Positions 1 to 9,002 are shown, numbered from the stretch's first letter. The stretch: DNA of 11,722 bases from Larix sibirica (GCA_004151065.3 NWUY0300046807.1:25441-37162), one strand, 5' to 3'. A program made the numbers and translations. The notes: generated by a model from the letters alone, not told the origin.

Positions 1-28
1 TTCGACATTTGCAATAGATTCTTTATCG

Positions 29-38
29 AAACCCTAAA
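29..38 (+). promoter_or_regulatory. telo-box-like motif AAACCCTAAA
   Basis: The sequence AAACCCTAAA matches the plant telo-box, an element often found near transcription starts and in 5' leaders of growth-related genes. A second copy lies about 50 bases to the right. On the minus strand this stretch reads as a leader-like sequence that ends in an ATG at 8-6 and runs off the left edge, so it could belong to a gene outside the window. The motif is short and the regulatory role is inferred. Confidence 0.35.
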
Positions 39-82
39 ACAGCTGAGCTGAAAACAAACAGCATTCAGAGGTATGGGAATTG

Positions 83-91
83 TTCGAACAT
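83..91 (+). promoter_or_regulatory. second telo-box-like motif AACCCTAAA
   Basis: AACCCTAAA is seen here followed by more A residues. It lies just beyond the stop codon (99-97, minus strand) of the putative exon at 97-380. Two such motifs within 65 bases are suggestive, but no transcription start can be placed from the sequence alone. Confidence 0.3.
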
Positions 92-96
92 TAACC

Positions 97-380
97 CTAA
101 AAAACTATTAAACTACTCATTCGTAACCAGTCAAGGGTGTAAAAGCTGGGATCCATAGCTTTTAGCTTCACTGCTAAATTGTTCATGAGACCAAGAAACT
201 GGGAATTGTCTGGGCAATCACGAGAGCCCAGTGAATAACCCAACTCGTGATCACCAGCAGTGCAAGTTTGCAATTGGCAGATGAACAAATAGAGTCCGAT
301 ATTCCCACGTTCCGGCTCAATCTGTATCTCGTGGTGAGATTTTCGTTTAAGATGTGACGGCTTTCGCCATGGCCAGGACT
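97..380 (-). CDS. putative exon of an unrecognised protein
   Basis: The minus strand is open for about 93 codons from just after an in-frame TAG (383-381) down to a TAG at 99-97. There is no in-frame ATG near the beginning. The sequence directly upstream, about 405-381, is a pyrimidine-rich run (CCTCCTCCTGCCCTTTAG) that looks like a plant 3' splice acceptor, so this may be an exon joined to one further right rather than a free ORF. The product starts with a basic stretch (SHLKRKSHHE), then EIQIEPERGNIGLYLFICQL, a cysteine-containing segment (CTAGDHELGYSLG) and a helical-looking tail (NNLAVKLKAMDPSFYTLDW). I do not recognise the family. The end could differ: a GT at about 115 and a TTGTTTTCAG acceptor at about 60-51 would splice out the last residues. 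The codon content looks protein-like and, unlike the rest of the window, it does not resemble a transposon. It could still be chance. Confidence 0.35.
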
Positions 381-429
381 AAAGGGCAGGAGGAGGGTGC
401 ATGTCATTTTCCTTATTTTATCTCTGGAG

Positions 430-1740
430 TGGGCCAGAAGAAAGCAATAGACGCGTTAAAAAGGCGAAGAACACGGACTCGTGGGATTCAAATGTCCCCA
501 CACACCGGCTCTCTCTATCTGGTAACAGTTGTTACGTCGGAACAGGCGAAATCATCATTCTCCAGCTTTCTTAGGTGCAATTTTTCACATTTTGGAATCA
601 CAGGTTTGATTGAATCGCAGAAATTCAATCCATATTTCGTAAAATAGAAATTTTCCATGGCCATGGCCAATAATAGAATTTTTCAGAACCAGATTCCGTT
701 GAATTCATGCCGGAAGAAAAATGGAAAAAATGTCAATTACTACAACATCTCATCTGTCAAATTTAGATCCACCATCATTCCTATTACTATATGTTGTTAC
801 CAATCAATTCCTGTGAAAAGCGCAATCTCCTTCGAGATCGCATGTCGTCTTGTCTCATAATCAATTAGACTAAAGTAAAGGTTTAGTGTAAACACTCTTT
901 AAATTAAAATTATGTAAACCCTATCTCTATCAATTTCAAACCTTAATGATCGGAACATTAATTATTACCATAACATAAAAGGTAACGTTCCTATATCAGG
1001 AAATTGTCCCATTTAATTTATTATACAAATTTACTTGAAATTCCTTATCATTTTATAATCGTTTTGGCCCATGTAATGGGCGCCATTTATAAATTTATGA
1101 CCTATCTTGAACTTGGGATTACCCATTGCTTTTTTTCCAAGTGATGACATGTTTATTTTGACTAAAAGAATATCCTCCATAATTTGTTTGACTTAAATGT
1201 CTTATTTTAATTATTTTAATTATTATTATAATATTTATACATAAATAAATTTGTAAAATATTTGTTTGGATAATTATGTAATATATATTTTAATATTTTA
1301 TTTATTATTAGAGTATAATTATTTAAAAAAGTAATAGGGAAAAAGACTAGGGAGACCATGTAAAGTGTTAATAGTCAATTATTTTTCTAATTATTGTTAC
1401 CTAATTATGGATGAATTGTTTACCCAAAATGTTGAAGAATAATTGAAAACATGACTATAGGGTAGAAATAGTTTTACGATAACAAGTTGGAAAATTATGA
1501 AAAATGGTAAAAGATGTAGAAATTAATAGGATGAACAAGTATTGGAAATACATAAGAATGCATCTTTGACTTGTTCAACAATGATACTAAATTTAAGGAG
1601 CTTCCTTTGTTCATCTTTTAGGAGATTTGGAAACCCCAAAATACATATATTTTTTATGAGGTAATTCTTACAATTTATTTTGTTTGTTCTTTGAATACTT
1701 TAAGGAAGAAAAGCAAAATAGAGTTAAAATATATTTAGCT
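430..1740. other. intergenic DNA, increasingly AT-rich, no gene seen
   Basis: Short open frames occur at 354-647 and 657-860 on the plus strand, but they show no family pattern. From about 860 the sequence becomes strongly AT-rich, with runs of TTATTTTAATTATT type near 1200-1330. One degenerate member of a repeat family found again at 2452-2731 starts at about 1411. I see nothing else that can be supported here. Confidence 0.6.
1411..1455 (+). repeat. degenerate dispersed repeat copy
   Basis: This stretch contains TGAATTGTT followed by AAAATGTTGAAGAATAATT. It aligns by eye with 2563-2600 (TGAATTGTT, then AAAATATTGAAGAACAATT). The match is imperfect and short, but it keeps the same order and spacing. 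Confidence 0.4.
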
Positions 1741-1775
1741 CCTCAATTCAATGTGGAGATACTCTTGGATACTTA

Positions 1776-2190
1776 GATAGGGTTGCAAAGGAGGGGGTTT
1801 GCGGTGCATGTATGGTTCTACAATATTTGGATGGGTGCTCGTTTGAGTACCAACATTAAGGCAGAGCTCATTGCATTATGGGGTTTATTGTGGTTTTCAA
1901 GGAAAAGATGTATTCTGGATCTTCAAATTGTGGAGTATTCCAAAATGGTGATTCATTGGGTTTCAGGTGCTTCAAAGTTGCAAGTGCTGAATCTGGACTA
2001 GTGGGAAAATCAAGTTCTGGAATTAAAGGATTGTTTCTCTAATATATCATTCTCTCATATTTCTAAAAAGTATAATGATTAGGCTCATCTGGTTTCCAAA
2101 AAAGCACTGGGTAACATGGATGGTCTTCTTTTCTATGAAGATGTCATCAATGGTGACATGGTGGACAAGGGGACAATGTTCGTCTTTTAG
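1776..2190 (+). pseudogene. orphan LINE-type RNase H domain remnant
   Basis: The frame starting at 1783 reads STNIKAELIALWGLLWF, then VEYSKMVIHWVSG. After an in-frame TAG at 1999-2001 it continues WENQVLELKDCFSNISFSHI and YND, a second TAG (2080-2082), AHLVSKKAL and a final TAG at 2188-2190. This order matches the RNase H-like domain (RVT_3 type) attached to plant LINE polyproteins: acidic E in the AEL..LWGLL helix, a DSK motif, W..Q..EL...F....H, then N..AD.LSK.AL. Two catalytic acids appear lost: the expected GDSK reads YSK, and AD reads AH. Just upstream, CGACMVLQYLDG near 1790-1830 is in another frame, indicating a frameshift in the first strand region. No reverse transcriptase precedes it on this strand. 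It is best read as the last domain of a strongly 5'-truncated LINE, long dead, oriented opposite to the LINE at 3380-7980. Confidence 0.65.
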
Positions 2191-2451
2191 TTTTTTTATG
2201 AGAGTTTTTTTTTTTTAAATGTTTTGATGTTCCAGTTAGAACGGTTGTAAAAATGTATTTTTGGAAATGTTGATTGTCAATTAGAGGCATGTCTGTAGTG
2301 TTGGTTTTGTAGTATAGAATGTTTTCCTCACTATTTAGTGGAGAAACAATTTTAATTTTTATCCTGTGTATGATGGTGATGTAGGCTTTGCAACTTTGAT
2401 TCCTTGAAGTTGAATAACAAGTTACCATTTTTTTCGTGTGAAAAAGAAAGG
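2191..2451 (+). other. possible 3' tail of the RNase H remnant, then unassigned DNA
   Basis: After the final stop of the RNase H remnant there is a T-rich run (T12 at about 2206-2217) and then about 230 bases of moderately AT-rich DNA without a coding pattern. It may include the old 3' untranslated region of the same LINE fragment, but no poly(A) end or target-site duplication could be recognised. Confidence 0.3.
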
Positions 2452-2600
2452 TAAAGTATTGGAGAACATCTAGAACCATTAGATAGATAATGGGTGGGTG
2501 AAGTGTTCAAGGAAAATATTGGAAAAAAATTTAAGAAATATTTTCAACTATTAGAGATATAATGGGTGAATTGTTCATGGAAAATATTGAAGAACAATTA
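2452..2600 (+). repeat. imperfect tandem repeat, period about 72 bp
   Basis: The motif AATGGGTG is seen at 2489 and again at 2561. It is followed each time by a GAA.TGTTCA.GGAAAATATTG block (2499-2524 and 2569-2592), giving a spacing of 72 bases. The beginning at about 2455 (AAAGTATTGGAGAACAT.TAGA) looks like the end of a third unit. A further partial copy, GGTGAAGTGTACACAAGAAACATTGAAAAACA, lies at 2701-2732. The copies are clearly diverged. Confidence 0.55.
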
Positions 2601-2700
2601 AGGAAATGAGAATGAGAACAAGTGACATTTTCAATTATCAATATCCATCCAGCTGTTCTCTCTTCATGATAGGTCAAATGTCATTTATCTATATGATGAT

Positions 2701-2732
2701 GGTGAAGTGTACACAAGAAACATTGAAAAACA
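2701..2732 (+). repeat. further partial copy of the 72-bp repeat
   Basis: GGTGAAGTGT is shared with 2497-2506, and the following AAGAAACATTGAAAAACA parallels the AAGGAAAATATTGGAAAAA of the unit at 2452-2600. Spacing to the tandem array is not regular, so this is a dispersed or rearranged copy. Confidence 0.4.
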
Positions 2733-3003
2733 CCACACACACTAAATATTGAGAAACATAATAATGATAAATAAAATGTCAATTATGTGTTAATTTTTCA
2801 ATTAGTTTCTCCTAATTATAACTATGATATATTATTAAACATAAAAAAAATATTACACATTTTTATTTAAATAAATATTTAAGATTGTAAATTAAAAATC
2901 TAAATTTTAAAATTTTACTATTAACACAATATCTTATGAAAATTTTCTACTTTCACTAAACACTCAATTTCCCAACCTTTTTCCATCATTACTAAATATT
3001 TGC

Positions 3004-3268
3004 TATTATAACAAATTTTGTTAAAAATAGATTTTATAGATACATTTATTTTTAAACTTAATTAAATAATTATGTATTTGTAATTACATAATATTATTTA
3101 TAACGAGTGTTACTTAGGGTTTCCATTTTAATTAATATTATAACAAATTTGGTTAAAAATAGATTTTATAGATGCATTTATTTTTAAATTTGATTAAATA
3201 ATCATGTATTTATAATTACATAATATTATTTATAATAGAGTGTTACTTAGAGTTTCCATTCTAATTAA
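3004..3268 (+). repeat. 132-bp tandem duplication
   Basis: Copy 1 is 3004-3135 and copy 2 is 3136-3268. Both begin TATTATAACAAATTT and run through TTAAAAATAGATTTTATAGA, a stretch ending in ACATAATATTATTTATAA, and GTGTTACTTAG.GTTTCCATT.TAATTAA. By eye they differ at roughly ten positions plus one single-base insertion. The array is AT-rich, with no coding content. Confidence 0.85.
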
Positions 3269-3313
3269 TATTTCTTTTTGAAATTTTAATTTTTGAATTT
3301 GTATAATACAAGG

Positions 3314-3326
3314 ATATATATATATA
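3314..3326. repeat. (AT)n microsatellite
   Basis: A short alternating AT run is seen. It lies a little beyond the likely 3' end of the minus-strand LINE, the kind of simple sequence that often borders old LINE tails, although no clear poly(A) (plus-strand poly(T)) remains. Confidence 0.7.
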
Positions 3327-3499
3327 CTTCTTATATTTACATTAAATATTTACAAAGGGAAAATATAATACAATACACCTTCATCCTCAGAAAACCAAAA
3401 AATAATTACGACCACTTTCTTAGCTAGATTAAATAACAATAAAACTAATCATAGTATACATGTGGCTCCAATATCTTAGCCTCTTTGATTAACATAAAA

Positions 3500-4645
3500 C
3501 GTTTAGCTCACCATTGCATTCTCACCTAATCTTTCCATAGCTGACAAAACACAACCAAAGAACTAATCTCCTTCTCAAAAACATATTTGCACTGAAGCTT
3601 CTATAGAACAAACAATGTTGAAATCCTCAGGCAGTGCTAAACACCATAAACTGAATATCATAGTAAAGTTCCAACATCACCCAATAGAACTTCTCTCCAA
3701 TGTAACTTCCCTTGGAAAAAGGTTGCATGCATAGACTGAGCAAACTCCCAACAAGACATAGCAAAAGAGCGTTCCTAGAAGAGATGCTTAACTATTTCCA
3801 ACTTGAGGTAGGAAGAGAAAAGTCCATTTGAGAGACCATTTTTTGCAATTAGTGTCTTGGTAGGAAGGCCTTGGTAAATCACTAGCCATGCAAACACCCA
3901 AAACACAAAGCTCACCTAAATTAACCAAACATTATGTTTAATCCCTTGATCCATCTTCTCTTTGCATCATTATATTAGAAACCCACTATGAGTTGAGAAA
4001 AAGGCTAAGTTCATGTCGTTTATGAAGAAGAAGTTACAACCTCTTTTAATCATACTGAAACAACGAGCGCCCAAAAATACATTCCTAATCACACCAAAAA
4101 GGGTCAGGCATATCTATACTCATTTTGAACGGGTCCTCATGTAGAATAAGGATGATAATATCTATAATAACATGTCTATCCATTTAGGATAAGGAAAACT
4201 CATGAGCAATGGATTTCCGGTCCTTCTAGGTTCGGATACTAGCATTCCACAAATCCTTCCAATAAAATATCCTTTTCTTACTAAGTCATCGTCCTTCAAA
4301 CCGAGGGATGTCAGAAATACATGTTCCTTGCTCCTTCCAACTCCATATTAGTCATATTGTCAAATCTCATCATGCCCAACTACCTGATATTTTCCACCTC
4401 ACAAATCCAACCACCTTCCTCCATGATTCCCAAATACATTTGATGATAAAATATCCTGAGACCTGGAAATTATGAGGGGATGAGATAATATCACATGATA
4501 ATACAAATGATCCCCTGATCCTACCATTTTTTTTCTATGAGAATTCGATGTCTCATTAATATTTCCTAAGGAGAGCTTCCTTCCAGACACTAAATCACCC
4601 ATTTTACAGCCAAAATATTACCTTTGGTGGAAATATCAATCAAAC
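3500..4645 (-). pseudogene. LINE ORF2 C-terminal region with zf-RVT-like segment
   Basis: Downstream of the thumb, the frame at 4399-4602 reads SGRKLSLGNINETSNSHRKK, a connection region known from the same LINE family. Further on (about 3914-3724) FVFWVFAWLVIYQGLPTK, LIAKNGLSNG, VKHLF, a TAG, ERSFAMSCWEFAQ follows the zf-RVT pattern W..L...LP....LA..G..., then HLF..C.FA...W. The paired cysteines of the zinc site are mostly gone (FSS where CxxC is expected), while the HLF histidine remains. The last resemblance, a VVFCQLWKD block, ends near 3510. The region is thought to bind RNA or template. It is closed by several stops. Confidence 0.65.
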
Positions 4646-6449
4646 CTAGGCCACCTTCATCCTTGGGCATAATGAAAACATCCCAGGGTGTTGGATCGGA
4701 AGGCCCCTAATCCCACCATACTTGGACGAAAAGTATGAATGCAACATTTGTTCCAATATATGAAATTGAACCCTACTAGGAATCCAACAAGAAACATAAT
4801 AAATGTGTGAGTCATGGAGAATCCTACTTACAATAGTAAGTTTTGTAGCAAATGGGAGGTCTTTTTTTCTTCCAAAGGAAAAGATTATGTTGCAAATGCT
4901 CCAAGTGCCAATTCCACATAGTTGGAGAAATACCCACACCAAAGGAAATGCCAAGATACCTTACTATTACACTTGAATGGATGAAGGTCCAAGTAGGAGG
5001 GATCCAATTAGGACACTCATCAATACCAATCAAACAATAATCAAACTTATGATCCCTAATCTTAACCCTAGATTCCTTGTCTAAAATAGACAAGCAACCC
5101 CTATCATTAAACACTGACTCCTGGTCCACCTGAATAGAAAGCAAAGAATCATCTGCAAAGTGATTATTAATCATCTTAGAATCATCAGGAAGTGAAATTC
5201 CCCGAATATTCCCCTGTAATCGGGAAACGTCAAGGAAATAACCAAGAGAATCAATAGTTAAAACATAGAGATAAGGAGCAAGGGAGCATCATTTTCTAAT
5301 TGACCAATGCAAAAGAATATGTGGAGAAAGTGTATTGTCAACTGCCAAAAGCTAAGGAATAAAAGAACATGGTGTTGACCATCCTCATAAAATTTGAACC
5401 AAATACAAAACATGACAATATATCTATAATGAAAGACCAATCAATTCTATCATAGGCTTTATCACAAGCAATTTTAAGAAATAGAGCTTGTTGTATATTT
5501 TCCCTAGCCCACTCCATGGCCTCCCAAGCTGAAATCAATGTGTCCAAAACAAAACTCCCTTGTACAAAACTTGTTTGTTCCTTTCGCACAATTTCCTGGA
5601 AACTTCTCTCACTCCCATTTTTATTGCCATAGCCATGATTTTGTAAGAAACATTTAATAGTGTTATAGGCTTCCATCCCCCAATGGTATCTCTGGAATTT
5701 TTTTTGGAATAAGCTTGATCAAACCTTGATTAATAGACTATGTTATACATTTTGTAGAAAATTCTTTTGCATCCATGTAACTTAAGTCATCTTCAACAGT
5801 ATTCCACATTACCTTTTGGAACTCACAAAGTAGTCCGTTGATGCCTAGAGATTTACCATTCGGAATAGAGCTAAGGGATGCATACAATTAATCCTTTGTG
5901 AGTTCCCCATATAACCTATCTCAGTCAACAGTAGAGACTTTGTGTGGAACCACCCTATAACATTCATTCTTAGCTGCAACCACATCCTCTATTAGTGGAT
6001 AAAGAGAAAAAATATTTTGAAAGCGGTCACTGAACATACCTTGGATCTTGGAGGGATCTTCTTCAAGTGAACCATCCTCTCTACGAAGGCCCAATACTCT
6101 ATCAGATACCACCAACTTCTTCTTTAGAAAATCAAAGAAGAACTTGGACCCCTCATCTCCTTCCTTAATCCATTGCAACTTGATGTGCACTCTAGCACCT
6201 CTTGCAATATACTCCTCCTTCGTACGTACCACAAGCTCCAAATCTATTACATTCTTTTGAAGGATAGAGTTATGAAGGCATTCCTTAAGGAATGTGTACC
6301 TATTCCAATTTCACCCTATCCTCTTGAATCTATTGTCTACGCTTGCAAGAAATCATATGCCCCCAACCACGCATAAATTTGACAATCCTTCAAATGGATC
6401 CCTCCCACCATAGCATCCAACCCCTATCACCAATGGGACGAGAAACTAG
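4646..6449 (-). pseudogene. LINE ORF2 reverse transcriptase and thumb, broken
   Basis: Frames on the minus strand give, right to left: a pre-RT segment with WIKEGDEGSKFFF (5921-6241); the fingers and palm with EQTSFVQGSFVLDTLISAWE and LKIACDKAYDRIDWSF (5338-5676), where DKAYDR carries the first catalytic Asp; a frameshift in the RQGCPLAP box (about 5300), after which APYLYVLTIDSLGYFLD resumes; HFADDSLLS with the FADD active site at 5159-5145; VRYLGISFGVG (about 4960); and the thumb-like SRILHDSHIYYVSCW (about 4830). The spacing and order match plant L1-type RTs. Compared with intact relatives, FDKAYDR reads ACDKAYDR. At least three frameshifts and several stops separate the blocks, so this is a pseudogene although both active-site motifs survive. 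Confidence 0.9.
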
Positions 6450-7267
6450 GTTCTAAACATGATGGATGTGAGAACAAAAATCAAGGGAATCCAAATGAGA
6501 AACATTTAACTCATACAAAGAACAAGGCTTTGAGGGAATCACATCACCCACCAAAATGGATGTTTGAATGGGTATATGATCTGAACCAATTACACCCATT
6601 AACAAATCAACTGGTCCAATCCTTCCAGAAAAGGAAATATCATTCCAAGGTCCATAAAACCTATTTAGAATTTCATGCACCCTATCCCCCCCTTGACGGA
6701 AATTGGACCAAGTGAACCAACCTCCATAATCGAACCTTTTCTTTCACCAATTACAATAAAAGAGTTGAAGGGTATCCTTGCAACTTGACCATGCTTATTT
6801 CTCTGCACCACATACCACAAAACTTGAACCACCACCCCAATCACCAATCAAATCCACCATGTTAAATTCACCACCTATTATCCATTCTGCATCTGGAAGA
6901 GAAGAAGATATCCAATCCTAAAGACAAGTTTGAGAAGAGTTGATGTTGGGTGCATATATTGAACAAAATCCAAGCAGTCCATCTTATATCAAAAGAGCAA
7001 CCCAGATGCACCGATTATCTGGGTCACAACGAAAGGATGTAACAAAAATTTGAAGAGAATGGGATAGAGAAACCATTGTGCCCCCCCTACCTTGAACATG
7101 GTTTGAAGTCCAAAAGGGACCATTCCACACGTAAATCATGTGATTGTGAAGCTCATAACCGAAGGCCTTCACCTCCTAGATAAATACCACATGTTCCTTA
7201 GCCTTTTGCAAGACTCCCCACACAAGCTGTTTTGACCATGGATCATCAACCCTTCCACATTCCATGG
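6450..7267 (-). pseudogene. LINE ORF2 endonuclease domain (APE-like), broken
   Basis: The domain starts with PWNVEGL at 7267-7247, the usual SWNVRGL start with the catalytic Asn. It shifts frame to DDPWSKQLVWGVLQKAKE, then VVFI, a TAG (7178-7176, where Gln is expected) and EVKAFGYELHN, containing the metal-binding Glu. Next come GRGGTMVSLS and WIIGGEFNMVD (about 6890-6855), where the family has GGDFN, so the catalytic Asp is Glu here. After two more stops come GGWFTWSNFRQGGDRVHEIL and the closing VIGSDHIPIQ, with the SDH motif intact at 6584-6576. The enzyme would nick target DNA to prime reverse transcription. With the stops, the frameshift and the Asp-to-Glu change it cannot be functional, but all landmark motifs are in the right order and spacing. 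Confidence 0.85.
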
Positions 7268-7326
7268 AAAAGGAGAAAAAATTAGTCAAATAATAAGGGG
7301 TCTTGCACTGAACCTGTTTGTTGATG

Positions 7327-7980
7327 CTATATTACACAAGGAGGAGGATCCCTTGTTTGGGAAAGAGACACAACTTCCTTGAAATAATTTTCCCAAGGAG
7401 AGGGACTCACTAGTTTATTGGGTTTCTCCACATCAGTTGGAGATAAGGACCCCTTCCTCTTGTTAGACTTGACCTGCCACCCTTCATCAACATCCATGCC
7501 TTGAGTCTCAACATTAATACTTGGAATTGAAGCTAACAGAGGCCTATGTCCCTCTAAGCTATTAATAGGCCCATAATCAAAATCTTATACTTGCTTAAAA
7601 TAAGGTACCTTAGTATTCTTAAAAGGTTGTTGAGTCACTTCCATACTAGTGTTGTCTCCTAAACCTTGCAAAGGATGAGAAACAATATCACCAACCTTGA
7701 ATTGTGTACAATCCTCCTTGGTCACATGGCTAGATCCCCCACCCTTGCTCAATGGGGCTGATGATGTTGTAGCACCTTCCCCCTTGGAGGCCACCTTTGG
7801 TGGTCGCCGATTTGGGAAATCATGAATAAGGTGGTTTTGAGCTTGACTAGAAAAGCAAGCATTATGAAGATTTAGATGGTGTGCTTTCTATTGACGAACC
7901 TCATCCACTGTCATAATTGCAATAAGTTGAGGTAATTTATTTTTTAGATCAACTTCTACACACTCTCTAGGTTTACCTCG
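7327..7980 (-). pseudogene. LINE ORF1 C-terminal part (gag-like, CCHC relic)
   Basis: One minus-strand frame runs from 7980 to a TAG at 7329-7327. It opens with CVEVDLKNKLPQLIAI, matching the R-x-CVE-x-DL segment that precedes the zinc knuckle in plant LINE ORF1 proteins. An internal TAG follows VDEVRQ. The knuckle relic reads NACFSSQAQNHLIHDFPNRR: one cysteine and the histidine of a C-x2-C-x4-H-x4-C pattern remain, while the second and last cysteines have become Ser and Phe. A Ser/Gly-rich linker follows (ATTSSAPLSKGGGSS), a second stop (TAA at 7587-7585), then GWQVKSNKRKGS and a tail ending PPPCVI. ORF1 protein normally coats the element's RNA. The endonuclease reading begins about 60 bases after the ORF1 stop, the usual ORF1-ORF2 arrangement. 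The 5' part of ORF1 (DUF4283-like region) is not visible. Confidence 0.75.
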
Positions 7981-8047
7981 AAATGAATTTCATCTTCCAT
8001 TTAAGATCAACAATTTTTCTTGTGAATACCTCTGAATTGAACAATAA

Positions 8048-8062
8048 ACACACACACACACA
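8048..8062. repeat. (AC)7 microsatellite
   Basis: An uninterrupted AC run lies about 65 bases beyond the last recognisable ORF1 codon of the minus-strand LINE. Two further alternating AT runs follow at about 8092-8101 and 8193-8208. Confidence 0.8.
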
Positions 8063-9002
8063 TATTGTAATTACACACATTCTAACTACTGTATATATAT
8101 ATTTTTTCAAAATATGATATATTAAATTTTAAATTGTTAATGAAAAATATATAAAAAAACATAAAATGATTGAAAAATTTATATTTTTAAATTATATATA
8201 TATATATAAACTAATAAAAATTATAAAATTTTAACTAACATTTAATGAAAAATATTCTTCTTCATCAGAATTCTACAAAATCATAAAAATACTAACATGT
8301 GGTGACATCATCATCTACTAATATGCTTATACACAATCGTTACCAACTTACTATCCACCTCCTCCACATATATATAATACAATATAAAATAAATACAAGC
8401 ATTAAAAAACTAATTTTATATAAAATAAATTATGAATGTTGTAATTAAAAAACTAATTTTATATAAAATAAATTATGAATGTTGTAAGTTTACTTTTACG
8501 ATTCTTTGCTTACAAATATTAATATAATTCATATTATGATATAAAATTAAAAATTAAAAAAAATAATGAAAGTTGTAAATTTACTTCTACCATTCATTAA
8601 GTACCGAAAATTAAAAAAAACTAGATAGTGTCTTTTCTTGGTTATCACAAATATTTGAAAGTAATGATAAAGATGCACGTAATGATTGTTAAAATATTCT
8701 CCTCCATAATGTGGGATATTATTAATGTGAAAGCACGCAAATCCTTTTCATGTCAATTTCATTGATTATAAAGTGACCATATTGCACTTTAAATATTTTT
8801 AATCTTTAAACACTCATGTCCTCACCTCTTCACGAGTAAGGAAAAAGAAAGGTTCATATATTTTGCTTATACTTAATGTCAATAATTGAAATATAAATTT
8901 TATAACAATGAACACTTACCAAATTTGATCGAAAGTAATGTCTAAAGTTTAGAAAGTCACCATTAATGTATAATATTTGTGTTTTGCACCATGGAATTGA
9001 TT
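8063..9002. other. AT-rich intergenic DNA, no gene seen
   Basis: Apart from AT microsatellites and the 43-bp tandem duplication, this stretch holds no open frame or family motif that I can support on either strand. A diverged echo of the 43-bp unit's right end and its flank is visible at about 8558-8600 (TAATGAAAGTTGTAAATTTACTTCTACCATTC against TTATGAATGTTGTAAGTTTACTTTTACGATTC at 8470-8501). Confidence 0.6.
8401..8486 (+). repeat. perfect 43-bp tandem duplication
   Basis: Bases 8401-8443 and 8444-8486 are identical, each beginning ATTAAAAAACTAATTTTATA and ending ATGAATGTTGTA. Identity without any difference in such AT-rich, otherwise worn DNA points to a recent duplication, or to an assembly error that repeated the unit. 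Confidence 0.95.

Larger units (their letters stand above)
3380..7980 (-). mobile_element. degenerate L1-type LINE, minus strand, 5'-truncated
   Basis: Reading right to left, this 4.6-kb stretch contains in order the C-terminal part of ORF1 with a CCHC-knuckle relic, an APE-like endonuclease, a reverse transcriptase with FADD, a thumb and connection region, and a C-terminal zinc-binding-like (zf-RVT type) segment. This is the standard layout of plant L1-clade LINEs, which copy their RNA at a nicked target. ORF1 begins only at about 7980, with stops upstream, so most of its N-terminal part is missing or unrecognisable. At least ten in-frame stops and several frameshifts show that it is dead. 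The 3' boundary is uncertain: coding resemblance ends near 3500, and T-rich plus-strand sequence at 3270-3300 could be a worn poly(A) tail. No target-site duplication was found. Confidence 0.85.

Noticed and set aside
183-407. 74-aa minus-strand ORF
   Set aside because: Out-of-frame shadow of the exon candidate at 97-380; it would read through the acceptor.
354-647. 97-aa plus-strand ORF with a basic KRRRTRTR patch
   Set aside because: It overlaps the better minus-strand exon candidate and its splice acceptor, and shows no family pattern.
657-860. 67-aa plus-strand ORF starting MAMANN
   Set aside because: Low-complexity and Ile/Asn-rich, in DNA that turns AT-rich; no motif.
2147-2479. 110-aa minus-strand ORF rich in Lys and Thr
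   Set aside because: Composition follows AT-rich DNA antisense to the RNase H remnant's tail; no domain pattern.
4852-5040. plus-strand ORF with CCKCSKC
   Set aside because: Antisense shadow of the LINE reverse transcriptase; the cysteine cluster is accidental.
6048-6376. plus-strand ORFs, Ser-rich
   Set aside because: Antisense to the pre-RT segment of the minus-strand LINE.
8048-8208. simple AC and AT runs considered as a possible replication or matrix-attachment site
   Set aside because: Plain microsatellites in AT-rich DNA; no specific signal supports a function.
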